Source of the DNA: Deltaproteobacteria bacterium
GTDB lineage: Bacteria; BMS3Abin14
Length of the DNA: 64,000 nucleotides
Assembly (NCBI GenBank): GCA_013151915.1
Contig: JAADHJ010000016.1
Location: forward strand, 1 to 64,000
Reading direction: 5' to 3'
In this document: piece by piece, positions 8,757 to 17,416 of the stretch
How positions within the stretch are numbered: position 1 is the stretch's first letter
Layout: every line of letters begins with the position of its first letter
The notes under the pieces: generated by a model
Told to the model about the DNA's origin: nothing
The model's database searches: none
Seen by the model: the letters and a program-made list of their open reading frames with translations, nothing else
Position numbers and translations under genes: made by a program

Positions 8757-9600
8757 TTTTACCTCCCGGGACAGTCTCCCCAGTCAGCTGCCCGCGGTAG
8801 ATAATGTGGGCAGCGCCTTCAAGACAGGTCCGGCCGCGGACAGGATCGACCGGATCAATGTAAATGGTAAGGGATTCTCCGCCGCATGTCCTGACCTCTA
8901 CCGGAGGTGTTACTAATTTCCGTGCCGTGCAGATGACCGCCGCAGCGACGGCGCCGGTTCCGCATGCCAGGGTTTCTCCCTCAACGCCCCTCTCGTAAGT
9001 CCTGATACGAATAGTCCGGGTGTCTGAAATCGCTACGAAATTTACATTGGTGCCGGCCGGAGCGAACCTGGGATGGTAGCGGATCTCCCTGCCCAGATCC
9101 GGCACCGGGGTGTCGTCAAGGTCCGCTTCGTCCACGAGGATCACAGTGTGAGGCACACCGGTGTTGATGAAACCAGCCTCAATCTCATCCTCACCTCCCA
9201 GACGGAGGGAAAATATCCTCTCCATGCCCTGCGGGGGGGTGAGTTGAATACGGACCCTGCTGTCCCTCATCTCGGCTTCGATTGGCCCTGCCGTCGTCCT
9301 GAAAATCATCAAGGGCCCGGAAATATTTTCCGTAAAGGCAAAGCGGGCGGCGCACCTTGCCCCGTTCCCGCACATTTCAGCTTCACTCCCGTCGGAGTTG
9401 AAAAAACGCCAGGAAAAATCCAGCTCGGGGTCGTTATGGATAAGTATAAGACCGTCGGCGCCCACCGATTGGCGTCTTCTGCACACCTGCACAGCCAGAG
9501 GCACCATTTCATCTTCCCCGACAACGCCGGATCGATTGTCAATGAGGATGAAATCGTTTCCCGTGCCGCTCATTTTGGTGAAGTTTATGGGAAATTTCAT
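8749..9600 (-). CDS. dapF: Diaminopimelate epimerase
   Basis: Converts LL- to meso-diaminopimelate, the peptidoglycan cross-linker and lysine precursor. 283 residues with both catalytic cysteines in context: EMCGNGARC in the N-terminal half and LACGTGAVA in the C-terminal half. FTKMSGTGNDFILID, GADGLI, NTGVPH and GTNVNFV are further family motifs. Overlaps the start of dapA and follows lysA by 1 bp. Confidence 0.97.
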   Translation of the reverse strand: MKFPINFTKMSGTGNDFILIDNRSGVVGEDEMVPLAVQVCRRRQSVGADGLILIHNDPELDFSWRFFNSDGSEAEMCGNGARCAARFAFTENISGPLMIFRTTAGPIEAEMRDSRVRIQLTPPQGMERIFSLRLGGEDEIEAGFINTGVPHTVILVDEADLDDTPVPDLGREIRYHPRFAPAGTNVNFVAISDTRTIRIRTYERGVEGETLACGTGAVAAAVICTARKLVTPPVEVRTCGGESLTIYIDPVDPVRGRTCLEGAAHIIYRGQLTGETVPGGKNV

Positions 9601-9601
9601 A

Positions 9602-10852
9602 TTATTCCCTAAGGAACCGCTCCCCTTTAACGAGGTCCTCGAAGGTCTCCCGGTCCCGGATAACCTGGAATCGTCCCTCCCTTACCATAACCTCCGCACA
9701 TCGTGGGCGGGAGTTGTACTGGGATGCCATGGAAAACCCGTAGGCGCCGGCGCTCATTACGGCCAGGAGTTCACCTGAGACAACCTGGGAAAGCACATGG
9801 TCCCTGGCCAGAAAATCGGTGGATTCGCATATGGGCCCCACGACGTCCGTGACAATCTCCGTACGGTCGGTCCTTACCACCGTTTTGATCTCGTGGTACG
9901 CCTCATACAGGCTTGGCCGGATAAGATCGTTCATGCCGGCGTCCACGATAACGAAATTTTTTGTTGGGCCCCGCTTGTTGAAAAGCACCCTGGTTACGAG
10001 CGCTCCGGCGTTGCCCAACAGAACACGGCCGGGCTCGAAAATGAGAGTTCGGTCGGAGTTTCCCACCGCGCGGAGGACCGTTTCGGCATAGTCTGCAGGC
10101 AGCGGAGGGGATTCCTTTTCATAGACAATACCAAGCCCTCCGCCGACGTCAATGTAATCTATCCTTATCCCCTCGTTGTCCAGATGGTAGACCAGCTCCA
10201 TCATTTTCGATATCGCATCACCGAAAGGGGTGGAGGTGGTCAGCTGTGAGCCGATGTGGCAGCCGATCCCCACCACATTCAGATGGTCCATCTCCGCGGC
10301 CTTCCGATAAAGAGAGCGTGCCTCGATTATCGGAATGCCGAACTTGTTTTTTTTCATCCCGGTGGAGATGTAAGGGTGTGTCTTGGGGTCGACGTCAGGG
10401 TTGACGCGCAGGGAAACCGGAGCCACCTTGGACATGTCTCCGGCGACACGTCCAATCGCCTTCAACTCTTCTTCAGATTCAACGTTGAACATCAGTATCC
10501 CAGCGGACAGGGCGTAACGAATCTCGTCATCCCTCTTTCCCACGCCGGAATAGACAATTTTTCCAGGATCGATACCGCTTTTCATCGCCCTGAAGAGTTC
10601 CCCCGACGAGACGATGTCGGCACCCGAGCCCATGGATCCCATCAGGTTGAGGACGGCCATGTTGGAGTTGGATTTGACCGAGAAACAGACGAGATGCCTG
10701 GCGTCGGCGAAGGCTTCCTCAAATACCCTGTAATGGCGTTCGATGGTAGTGGCGCTATACAGGTAGAAAGGTGTGCCTACCTCCTCGGCGATGGTCTCCA
10801 CCGGCACCTCTTCGCAGTAAAGCTCGTTTTCCCTGTAAGTAAAGTAGTTCAC
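9602..10852 (-). CDS. lysA: Diaminopimelate decarboxylase
   Basis: PLP enzyme of fold type III that decarboxylates meso-diaminopimelate to lysine. About 416 residues from the GTG at 10852, which has GGAG 8 bases upstream; an upstream TTG (10879) extends the frame by nine residues. The Schiff-base Lys is near 60 in CFSVKSNSN, with SGGEL-like SSGELFRAM, GIGCHIGSQ, DVGGGLG, EPGR and the C-terminal CESTDFLARD, SAGAYGFSMASQYN. It opens the lys/dap section, directly after the LptM-like gene, an order common in Proteobacteria. Confidence 0.96.
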   Translation of the reverse strand: MNYFTYRENELYCEEVPVETIAEEVGTPFYLYSATTIERHYRVFEEAFADARHLVCFSVKSNSNMAVLNLMGSMGSGADIVSSGELFRAMKSGIDPGKIVYSGVGKRDDEIRYALSAGILMFNVESEEELKAIGRVAGDMSKVAPVSLRVNPDVDPKTHPYISTGMKKNKFGIPIIEARSLYRKAAEMDHLNVVGIGCHIGSQLTTSTPFGDAISKMMELVYHLDNEGIRIDYIDVGGGLGIVYEKESPPLPADYAETVLRAVGNSDRTLIFEPGRVLLGNAGALVTRVLFNKRGPTKNFVIVDAGMNDLIRPSLYEAYHEIKTVVRTDRTEIVTDVVGPICESTDFLARDHVLSQVVSGELLAVMSAGAYGFSMASQYNSRPRCAEVMVREGRFQVIRDRETFEDLVKGERFLRE

Positions 10853-10900
10853 CTGACGCACTCCGACGAGCCTCGGCAAAGGAAATTGGATTTTTCTGAT

Positions 10901-10973
10901 TGATGGACTCGCAATAAGTACACCGATCAGGATGTGCGCGAATCATGTATCCTGGGGTAGGGGTGGAACCAGG
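10901..10973. repeat. Intergenic repeat, family E
   Basis: A ~73-bp patch containing TTGATGGACTCG, GATGTGCGCGAA and GGGGTAGGGGT followed by GAACCAGG. A second copy lies at 48517-48590 upstream of galU. It fills the gap between lysA and the small lipoprotein gene. No riboswitch-like structure was recognised. Confidence 0.55.
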
Positions 10974-11040
10974 TTGTCATACTTGATGGGCCCGGATGCA
11001 TGTTTCCCGATAAAAAGAACACTCAATCTAACAGAGAAAA

Positions 11041-11235
11041 TCAGGGACTGTCAATTACCGGGGCCGGGATGTCGGTCGTAGCGGAGGGGGAATCGGCGTT
11101 TATTGCCGCGGGCGTTCCCTCAGGGCCCCAAAACCCTGTGGGATTGGCCGGCGGCCCCTTGACCCCGCAGGAACCGGACATCACAGCAAGGGCCAGAGCG
11201 CTAATTATCAACAGTATTCTGATCGAGGAAAACAC
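11041..11235 (-). CDS. LptM (YifL)-like small lipoprotein
   Basis: A ~64-residue lipoprotein in another frame over the end of argH. It has a hydrophobic signal segment (RILLIISALALAVMSGSC), a lipobox Cys, then CGVKGPPANP, which matches the CGLKGPLYFP hallmark of LptM/YifL. That protein assists LptD-LptE maturation in the outer membrane. A location next to lysA and dapF is the classic context of this gene. The GTG at 11235 is preferred because GGAAGAAG lies a few bases upstream. The longest frame (ATG 11289) would overlap argH by 89 bp and read argH sequence. The C-terminal Ala/Ser/Pro-rich tail is unremarkable. Confidence 0.7.
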   Translation of the reverse strand: MFSSIRILLIISALALAVMSGSCGVKGPPANPTGFWGPEGTPAAINADSPSATTDIPAPVIDSP

Positions 11236-12595
11236 GGGCTTCTTCCATGGCTTTTTTAACACGTCCGGGCGCGGTTCCGCCGGGGACATCCCTTCGTTTT
11301 ACCGAAGACTGAACGGACAGTGCGTCGTAGACATCCCGGTCAATATGTTCCGAGTGATGCCGCATTTCGTCGAGCGTAAGATCGGTGAGGGCACAACCCC
11401 TATCCAGGCAAGCTCCCACCATTTGTCCTGCAATCTCGTGGGCCTTCCGGAAAGGGATGCCCCGGGTGACCAGGTAGTCGGCCAGATCGGTGGCGGTAGT
11501 GAAGCCGTCCACCGTGGCGTTCTGAAGCCGCTTTTGGTCGAATCGGGTATTGGAGATCAACCCCGTCATGACCTCAAGCGAGGCTGAGAGAGTGTCGGCC
11601 GAATCAAATACCGGTTCCTTATCCTCCTGGAGGTCGCGGTTATATGTCATGGGCAGGCCCTTGAGGATAACCAGCAGGGACGTCAGGTTGCCAATGGCCC
11701 TTCCGGTCTTACCCCGCACGAGCTCGGCCGGGTCGGGATTTTTCTTCTGGGGCATCATGCTGCTTCCGGTGCAGTAGGAGTCCGGCAGGATAACGAAAGA
11801 GAACTCCTGCGTCGACCATAGGACGATCTCTTCGGCCAGGCGGCTGAGATGAACCTGGCACAGGGCCGCGGTGAAAAGGAATTCCGCAGCAAAATCCCTG
11901 TCGGAGACGGCGTCCATGCTGTTTCGCGATATCCTGGAAAAACCGAGGTCCCGTGCTGTTTTTTCCCGATCAATGGGGAATGTGGTCCCCGCGAGAGCGC
12001 CGGCGCCCAGGGGGGAAACGTTGAGGCTGTCCGCCATCCGGGTAAATCGTTCGTGATCACGTCTGAACATCTCGAAATAGGCCATAAGATGATGAGAAAG
12101 CAGGACCGGCTGGGCGCGCTGCATGTGGGTATAACCAGGCATCACAGTGCCGAAATTCCCCTCGGCCGCGGAAAGGAGGGCCTCAAGAAGGCCGGCAAGA
12201 AGGTCACCCATCTTTCCGGACTCCTCCCGGATGAACATCCTGAAATCCAGGGCAACCTGGTCGTTGCGGCTCCTGGCCGTGTGGAGTTTCAGGCCGGCGT
12301 CCCCGACAAGGTCGCCCAGGGAGGATTCGATGTTCATGTGAACGTCCTCGAGGGACGAATCCCATTGGAATGTTCCACTGTCGATCTGGCCTCGGATCTT
12401 CACAAGGCCTTCAACTATTTTTCGGGCGTCCTCCTCCGGGATGATGCCCCTCTCTCCCAGCATCCGGGCATGGGCCATGCTCCCCTCGATATCGTGGCGG
12501 TACAGCCTTTGATCGAATGAAACCGATTCGGAGAATCGTTCCATAAGATCTGCGGTTTCATCTTGAAAACGGCCCTTCCATGGTTTCTTGCTCAT
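11201..12595 (-). CDS. argH: Argininosuccinate lyase
   Basis: Last step of arginine synthesis: cleaves argininosuccinate to arginine and fumarate. About 464 residues of the aspartase/fumarase superfamily. Motifs: KPWKGRF at the start, SRNDQVALD, GYTHMQRAQPV, SPLGAGALAGT and the signature GSSMMPQKKNPDPAE with the catalytic Ser loop. The ATG at 12595 is used rather than a GTG four codons upstream. The last ~35 bp overlap the LptM-like gene. Confidence 0.97.
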   Translation of the reverse strand: MSKKPWKGRFQDETADLMERFSESVSFDQRLYRHDIEGSMAHARMLGERGIIPEEDARKIVEGLVKIRGQIDSGTFQWDSSLEDVHMNIESSLGDLVGDAGLKLHTARSRNDQVALDFRMFIREESGKMGDLLAGLLEALLSAAEGNFGTVMPGYTHMQRAQPVLLSHHLMAYFEMFRRDHERFTRMADSLNVSPLGAGALAGTTFPIDREKTARDLGFSRISRNSMDAVSDRDFAAEFLFTAALCQVHLSRLAEEIVLWSTQEFSFVILPDSYCTGSSMMPQKKNPDPAELVRGKTGRAIGNLTSLLVILKGLPMTYNRDLQEDKEPVFDSADTLSASLEVMTGLISNTRFDQKRLQNATVDGFTTATDLADYLVTRGIPFRKAHEIAGQMVGACLDRGCALTDLTLDEMRHHSEHIDRDVYDALSVQSSVKRRDVPGGTAPGRVKKAMEEARVFLDQNTVDN

Positions 12596-12624
12596 GGTAC
12601 CTACCACCCCTTCACAGCAAAAAA

Positions 12625-13842
12625 CTACTTGTCCCGGGTCTTTGCCTGGGCGTTGATTCGCAGGCGCAGCGCGTTGACCTTGATAAAACCGGTGGAGTCG
12701 GCCTGGTCAAAGACCGATTCTTCCTCGAAGGTGGCGAAATCGTGCATATAGAGGGAATGGGGCGCCTTCCTCCCCACAACGCGGCAAGAGCCCTTGTAGA
12801 GCTTAATCCTGGCGGTTCCGGTTACGTCCCGTTGGGTCTCATCGATACACTTCAACATCCACTCCATCTCGGGGGAGAACCAATATCCGTTATAGATCAG
12901 CTCTGAAAATCGAGGGGTCAGGGAGTCCCTCAGATGCATCACCTCCCGGTCCATGGTCAGGGATTCCACCGCGCGGTGGGCATAATGGAGAATCGTCCCC
13001 CCCGGGGTTTCGTAAACGCCCCTGGACTTTATCCCGACATAGCGGTTTTCCACCATGTCAAGCCTGCCCACCCCGTGCCTGCCGCCTGCCTCGTTGAGAC
13101 TCTGGAGGAGATTGGCTGGGGACAACGCCTTCCCGTTCACGCTCACAGGAGTTCCGCCCTGGAAATCCACCGTTATGTACTCGGGAGTTTCCGGGGCGTT
13201 TTCAGGGGCTACAGTCAGGGTGAACATGGACTCGTCCGGCTCCTCCCACGGATCCTCCAGGATGCCCCCCTCATAGCTGATGTGGAGGAGGTTTCGGTCG
13301 CTGCTGTAGGGTTTGTCCTTGGTGACCGGGACGGGAATGTCGTGTTTCCTGGCATACTCCATGAGGGATGACCTGCTGCCAAGGTCCCATTCCCTCCAGG
13401 GGGCGATCACGGTAACGCCGGGCATCAGTGCGTGATAGCCCAACTCGAACCTGACCTGATCGTTCCCCTTTCCGGTAGCGCCATGGGCCACCGCGTCGGC
13501 ACCGACCCGCCTGGCGATATCGATCTGTGCCTTCGCGATAAGAGGCCGGGCGATGGAGGTGCCAAGCAGGTAGAACCCCTCGTAAATGGCGTTGCCTTTC
13601 AGGGCCGGAAAGACGAAATCCCTGACGAATTCTTCCTTGAGATCCTCGATGAAGACCTCGCTTGCCCCGGTCTTCAGAGCCTTTTCCCGGATGCCGTCCA
13701 TCTCATCGCCCTGGCCAAGGTCTGCCGCGAAGGCTACCACCTCACAACCGTATTCCTCCTTTAACCATGTAAGGATGACCGACGTGTCCAAGCCACCTGA
13801 GTAGGCGAGGACGGCCTTGTTTATCTCCGGTTTTGCCATCAT
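12625..13842 (-). CDS. argG: Argininosuccinate synthase
   Basis: ATP-dependent ligation of citrulline and aspartate. About 405 residues. N-terminal PP-loop [34 protein letters not shown] and [18 protein letters not shown] are typical, as is [20 protein letters not shown]. The start is the ATG at 13842, which overlaps the argF TGA in an ATGA arrangement with GGAG just before it. Confidence 0.97.
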   Translation of the reverse strand: MMAKPEINKAVLAYSGGLDTSVILTWLKEEYGCEVVAFAADLGQGDEMDGIREKALKTGASEVFIEDLKEEFVRDFVFPALKGNAIYEGFYLLGTSIARPLIAKAQIDIARRVGADAVAHGATGKGNDQVRFELGYHALMPGVTVIAPWREWDLGSRSSLMEYARKHDIPVPVTKDKPYSSDRNLLHISYEGGILEDPWEEPDESMFTLTVAPENAPETPEYITVDFQGGTPVSVNGKALSPANLLQSLNEAGGRHGVGRLDMVENRYVGIKSRGVYETPGGTILHYAHRAVESLTMDREVMHLRDSLTPRFSELIYNGYWFSPEMEWMLKCIDETQRDVTGTARIKLYKGSCRVVGRKAPHSLYMHDFATFEEESVFDQADSTGFIKVNALRLRINAQAKTRDK

Positions 13843-14768
13843 TTCTCCCTCATCGTTAACAGCCACTCCAAAATGGCTTTCTGCGCGTGAAGCCGGTTTT
13901 CCGCCTGATCGAAAACGATGGAATCCGGATGTTCCATCATTTCATCTGTGATCTCCTCGCCCCTGTGAGCGGGCAGACAGTGCATTATCCTGGCGCCCGG
14001 GGCCGCGTCAAGGAGCTTTCCGTTGAGCTGGTAATCGGCCAGGTCGCGCCTTCGTTTCCCGGATTCTTCCTCCTGGCCCATGCTCGTCCATACATCGGTG
14101 TACAGGAACTGCGATCCCGCCGCGGCCTCGACCGGATCCCTCAGAACACGGACCGTCCCTCCATTTTCCGTAGCCCGCCTCTGCCCCTCAGCAAGGAAGG
14201 CCGGGTCGGGATCGTATCCGGCGGGACATGCAAGGGCGAGGTTAAGGCCCATGGCCGCGCAACCGATGATGAGGCTGTTGGCCACGTTGTTGCCGTCTCC
14301 GACATATGTAATCCTCGTGCCGGCCATCTGCACGGTGTATTCCTTAACCGTCAGTAGATCACCGACGATCTGGCATGGATGGGCCAGGTCCGTCAAGGCG
14401 TTGATGATGGGGATGCCGGCTTCTTTTGCCAGAATCTCCAATGTTTCCTGTGAGTAGGTTCTGATGACCAGGGCAGACAGGTACCGGGAAAGAACCCTTG
14501 CGGTATCGTTAAGGGGTTCACCCCGGGATAGCTGAACGTCCCTTGGACTCAGAAAAATGGACTGTCCGCCGAGCTGGTAGATTCCAACTTCAAAGGATAC
14601 CCGGGTTCTGGTTGACGGTTTTTCAAACAGAAGGGCAACGCTTTTGCCTATGAGAGGGCAGGAACTGTTCTGTCCCTTCGGTTGATGTTTCATCTCCCAG
14701 GCTCGCAGGACAAGTCCAGCCAGTTCCCCGGAGGTCAGATCGCGTAAAGTGAGAAAGTCCCTTTTCAT
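13839..14768 (-). CDS. argF: Ornithine carbamoyltransferase
   Basis: Makes citrulline from ornithine and carbamoyl phosphate. 309 residues. Carbamoyl-phosphate site [13 protein letters not shown], then [24 protein letters not shown], the ornithine-binding region [10 protein letters not shown] and the catalytic [12 protein letters not shown]. Overlaps argG by 4 bp. The gap to argD is occupied by a shortened HPE copy. Confidence 0.97.
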   Translation of the reverse strand: MKRDFLTLRDLTSGELAGLVLRAWEMKHQPKGQNSSCPLIGKSVALLFEKPSTRTRVSFEVGIYQLGGQSIFLSPRDVQLSRGEPLNDTARVLSRYLSALVIRTYSQETLEILAKEAGIPIINALTDLAHPCQIVGDLLTVKEYTVQMAGTRITYVGDGNNVANSLIIGCAAMGLNLALACPAGYDPDPAFLAEGQRRATENGGTVRVLRDPVEAAAGSQFLYTDVWTSMGQEEESGKRRRDLADYQLNGKLLDAAPGARIMHCLPAHRGEEITDEMMEHPDSIVFDQAENRLHAQKAILEWLLTMREK

Positions 14769-14787
14769 TCCAACGAGCCTTTCATTA

Positions 14788-14875
14788 ATAGGGCCGCAAA
14801 AAATCCATTCATGGCTTTTTCACTCCACGAAAAGTGAAAATGGGCGCGATGATGACTTCATGAAAAGTCATCATC
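14788..14875 (-). repeat. HPE copy, internally deleted
   Basis: Between argD and argF. Hairpins e and a are intact (CGCAAAAAATCCATTCATGG; GATGACTTCATGAAAAGTCATC). Hairpin d is reduced and c is missing. The last codons and TGA of argD (14858-14860) fall within hairpin a. Confidence 0.75.
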
Positions 14876-16060
14876 CATTGAAAGAACAACATCTTTAAGG
14901 TTGGCGAGAAGACCGCGGATATCCTTCTCCTCCACCGTTAGTGGAGGGGTGAACCTGAGGGTTTTCTCCTGGACGGCGGTCACGAGATAACCCCTTTTCA
15001 TCAGCGACTCAACTATGGGGCCCGCCTTGATTTTCAGCTCAAGGCCCAACAGGAGACCCGCTCCACGGACTTCCAGGGCCATGGGTGTTTGGCCGAGCAG
15101 TTCCTCGAGGCCTTGGCGAAGGATCTCCCCCACAACACGGGCCCTGCCGGGCAGATCCTCCGAAACGATGGTGTTGAGAGTGGCCAGGGCCGCCGAACAG
15201 GCCAGGGGATTTCCTCCGAAGGTGCTGCCGTGTGACCCGGGTCCAAGGTGTAACGCCACTTCCTCTTTGGCGAGCACGGCTCCGATGGGGAAGCCGTTCC
15301 CAAGCCCTTTGGCAAGGGTGACAATGTCAGGCGTTATTCCCATCAGTTCTGAAGCAAGGAGCGAACCGCATCTTCCCATTCCGGTCTGCACCTCATCCAT
15401 TATCATGAGGACCCCGCCCTCGCGGCATGCCCTTTCCGCTTCCCTTACAAAGTCCGGATCGATGGGGTAGACTCCGCCTTCACCCTGGATGGGTTCCATC
15501 AGGAAAGCGCAGGAGTGGGGAATGTGTTCCCTGAGAGCCGCCAGGTCACCTGCACGGATGTGGACAAACCCCTCCGGATATGGGGAAAAGGCCGCGTGGT
15601 GATGTTTGGGGTCGGTGGCCGTGAGGGCCTTCATTGTCCGGCCATGAAAGGCGCCGAGCAGACTGATCACCGTGCATCGTCCCGGACCGTGCTCCTCGTG
15701 TGCCCATTTACGTGCCGCCTTGATGGCGGCTTCAGCCGCCTCGGCGCCGCTGTTGCAGAAGAAAACACGATCCATGGATGTGAGGTCCGTCAGCCTTCGG
15801 GACAGCTCGACCTGGGGGGAGTTGAAGTACCAGTTGGAAACGTGAATAACCTTTTGCGCCTGTTCTCTGATCGCCTCCGTTACCGCGGGATGACAGTGTC
15901 CCAGGTTGCAGGTGGCGATTCCCGCGACGAAGTCGACATACTCGTTGCCATCCGTGTCCCACACCCTGCAGTTCTTTCCCCGCTCGATGACAATGGGGTA
16001 CTGCCGGTAATTGGGAAACAGCTTTTCTCTGCCCGTCTGAATGGTGCTGTCGGTGTCCAT
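14858..16060 (-). CDS. argD: Acetylornithine aminotransferase
   Basis: PLP class III aminotransferase converting N-acetylglutamate semialdehyde to N-acetylornithine; may also act in lysine synthesis. 400 residues. Motifs: VDFVAGIATCNLGHCHP, CNSGAEAAEAAIKAAR, GAFHGRTMKALTAT, EPIQGEGGV, MIMDEVQTGMGR, the Schiff-base TLAKGLGNGFPIGA and GSTFGGNPLA. The C-terminal DDDFS and the stop codon come from an HPE hairpin, so the native end was probably altered by its arrival. Confidence 0.95.
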   Translation of the reverse strand: MDTDSTIQTGREKLFPNYRQYPIVIERGKNCRVWDTDGNEYVDFVAGIATCNLGHCHPAVTEAIREQAQKVIHVSNWYFNSPQVELSRRLTDLTSMDRVFFCNSGAEAAEAAIKAARKWAHEEHGPGRCTVISLLGAFHGRTMKALTATDPKHHHAAFSPYPEGFVHIRAGDLAALREHIPHSCAFLMEPIQGEGGVYPIDPDFVREAERACREGGVLMIMDEVQTGMGRCGSLLASELMGITPDIVTLAKGLGNGFPIGAVLAKEEVALHLGPGSHGSTFGGNPLACSAALATLNTIVSEDLPGRARVVGEILRQGLEELLGQTPMALEVRGAGLLLGLELKIKAGPIVESLMKRGYLVTAVQEKTLRFTPPLTVEEKDIRGLLANLKDVVLSMDDDFS

Positions 16061-16086
16061 GGGATTGGCCCGCTCCTGAAAATGCG

Positions 16087-16968
16087 CTACTGGACGATCT
16101 CCGTCCCGATTCCCGTTTGGGTGAAAATCTCAAGAAGAATCGCGTGCTCGATACGTCCGTCAAGGATATGGACCTTGGGGACCCCTGCTTCCAGGGCGAA
16201 TGCCGCAGCTTCAACCTTGGGGATCATCCCTCCATGGATTGTCCCCTTCTCCATGAAGCTTCTGAGGTTTTTGATGGAAAGCGATGAGATGAGCTTGCCT
16301 GCCTCGTCCTGAATCCCGGGTACGTCGGTCATCAGGACAAGCTTCTCCGCATGGAGGGCCGCGGCCAGAGACCCGGCGACTGAATCCGCGTTTACGTTGT
16401 AGGTGTACCCTTCTTCGTCCATCCCCACAGGAGCGATGATCGGGATAAAATTGCTGTCATCCATCTTTCTGATGATCTCAGGATCGACCTTCCGGACCCT
16501 GCCAACCCTGCCCGGGTCGATGATCTCGGGGGGGCCGTCCTTCTGCGGTGTTCCCTCGAACATAATCTTCTCCACGGTAAAGAGCCCGCCGTCCTTGCCG
16601 GTCAAGCCGACGGCACGCCCGCCGTGTTTCTGAATGAGGGCTACGATGTCCTTGTTCACCTTCCCCCCAAGGACCATTTCGACGATATCCATCGTTTCCT
16701 CGTCGGTGATGCGGTGTCCGTGGACGAAACGGCTTTCTTTCCCCATCCTGGAGAGAGTCTGCCCGATCTGGGGGCCCCCTCCGTGGACTATCACGGGTTT
16801 GATGCCGATATATCGAAGCAGAATAATGTCCTCGGCAAACCTGGATCGAAGGGTTGGGTTGACCATGGCATGACCGCCATACTTGACGATGACGGTTTTA
16901 CCCCGGAACGCCTTGATATAGGGGAGTGCCTCAAGGAGTACGTTTGCCTTTTCTATGAGTTTTTTCAT
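16087..16968 (-). CDS. argB: Acetylglutamate kinase
   Basis: Phosphorylates N-acetylglutamate, the second and often feedback-controlled step of arginine synthesis. About 293 residues of the amino-acid kinase family: [45 protein letters not shown] and LMTDVPGI. The N-terminal helix ([19 protein letters not shown]) is as expected. A longer frame reaches 17130, but its first 54 codons are HPE sequence and are not protein. First gene of the arg-dap run. Confidence 0.95.
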   Translation of the reverse strand: MKKLIEKANVLLEALPYIKAFRGKTVIVKYGGHAMVNPTLRSRFAEDIILLRYIGIKPVIVHGGGPQIGQTLSRMGKESRFVHGHRITDEETMDIVEMVLGGKVNKDIVALIQKHGGRAVGLTGKDGGLFTVEKIMFEGTPQKDGPPEIIDPGRVGRVRKVDPEIIRKMDDSNFIPIIAPVGMDEEGYTYNVNADSVAGSLAAALHAEKLVLMTDVPGIQDEAGKLISSLSIKNLRSFMEKGTIHGGMIPKVEAAAFALEAGVPKVHILDGRIEHAILLEIFTQTGIGTEIVQ

Positions 16969-16986
16969 TGCCTGACTTTCTATTTG

Positions 16987-17141
16987 GTAGTGTCGTAAAA
17001 AGTCCATCAATGGCTTTTTACTCCACGGAAAGCGAAAAGTGTCATTTTCACTTTCCTCACAAATCAACGACTTGCGTTGCAAGTCATTGATTTGCGCACC
17101 CTTTAAGTAGGTGCGTTGATGACTTTTCACGAAGTCATCAT
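16987..17141 (-). repeat. HPE copy 1 of a tandem trio
   Basis: Complete, with medium hairpin c (CAAATCAACGACTTGC / GCAAGTCATTGATTTG, 15 of 16 paired). Hairpin b reads CGCACC/GGTGCG, a paired change from CGCGCC/GGCGCG. The region 16969-17403, between argB and the double-GAF gene, holds only this trio. Confidence 0.9.
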
Positions 17142-17143
17142 TG

Positions 17144-17276
17144 ACAGGGTCGTAAAAAGTTCCTTAATGGCTTTTTACTCCACGGAAAGCGAAAAGTGTC
17201 ATTTTCACTTTTCTCACAAATCTTCGATTTGCGCGCCCCTTAAGTAGGTGCGTTGATGACTTTTCACGAAGTCATC
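17144..17276 (-). repeat. HPE copy 2 of a tandem trio
   Basis: Complete, with short hairpin c (CAAATCTTCGATTTG). It starts at GACAGGGTCGTAAAAAG, two bases after copy 1 ends. Confidence 0.9.
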
Positions 17277-17283
17277 TAATTTT

Positions 17284-17416
17284 GATATGGTTGTAAAAAG
17301 TCCATGAATGGCTTTTTACTCTACGGAAAGCGAAAAGTGTCATTTTCACTTTCCTCACAAATCTTCGATTTGCGCGCCCGTAAGTGGGCGCGTTGATGAC
17401 TTCTTACGAAGTCATC
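17284..17416 (-). repeat. HPE copy 3 of a tandem trio
   Basis: Complete, with short hairpin c and hairpin b GCGCCCGTAAGTGGGCGC. Its hairpin a (GATGACTTCGTAAGAAGTC on the minus strand) supplies the TAA stop of the double-GAF gene. Confidence 0.9.

Noticed and set aside
10880-11040. Lysine riboswitch upstream of lysA
   Set aside because: No L-box-like conserved core was seen; the interval is mostly a repeat shared with the galU upstream region.
16969-17130. N-terminal extension of argB to 17130
   Set aside because: The extra 54 codons are HPE sequence; family N-termini match the ATG at 16968.
16985-17416. Possible CRISPR array
   Set aside because: Three units of unequal length (~133-155 bp) with internal hairpins and no short repeat-spacer pattern or cas genes; they are tandem HPE copies.
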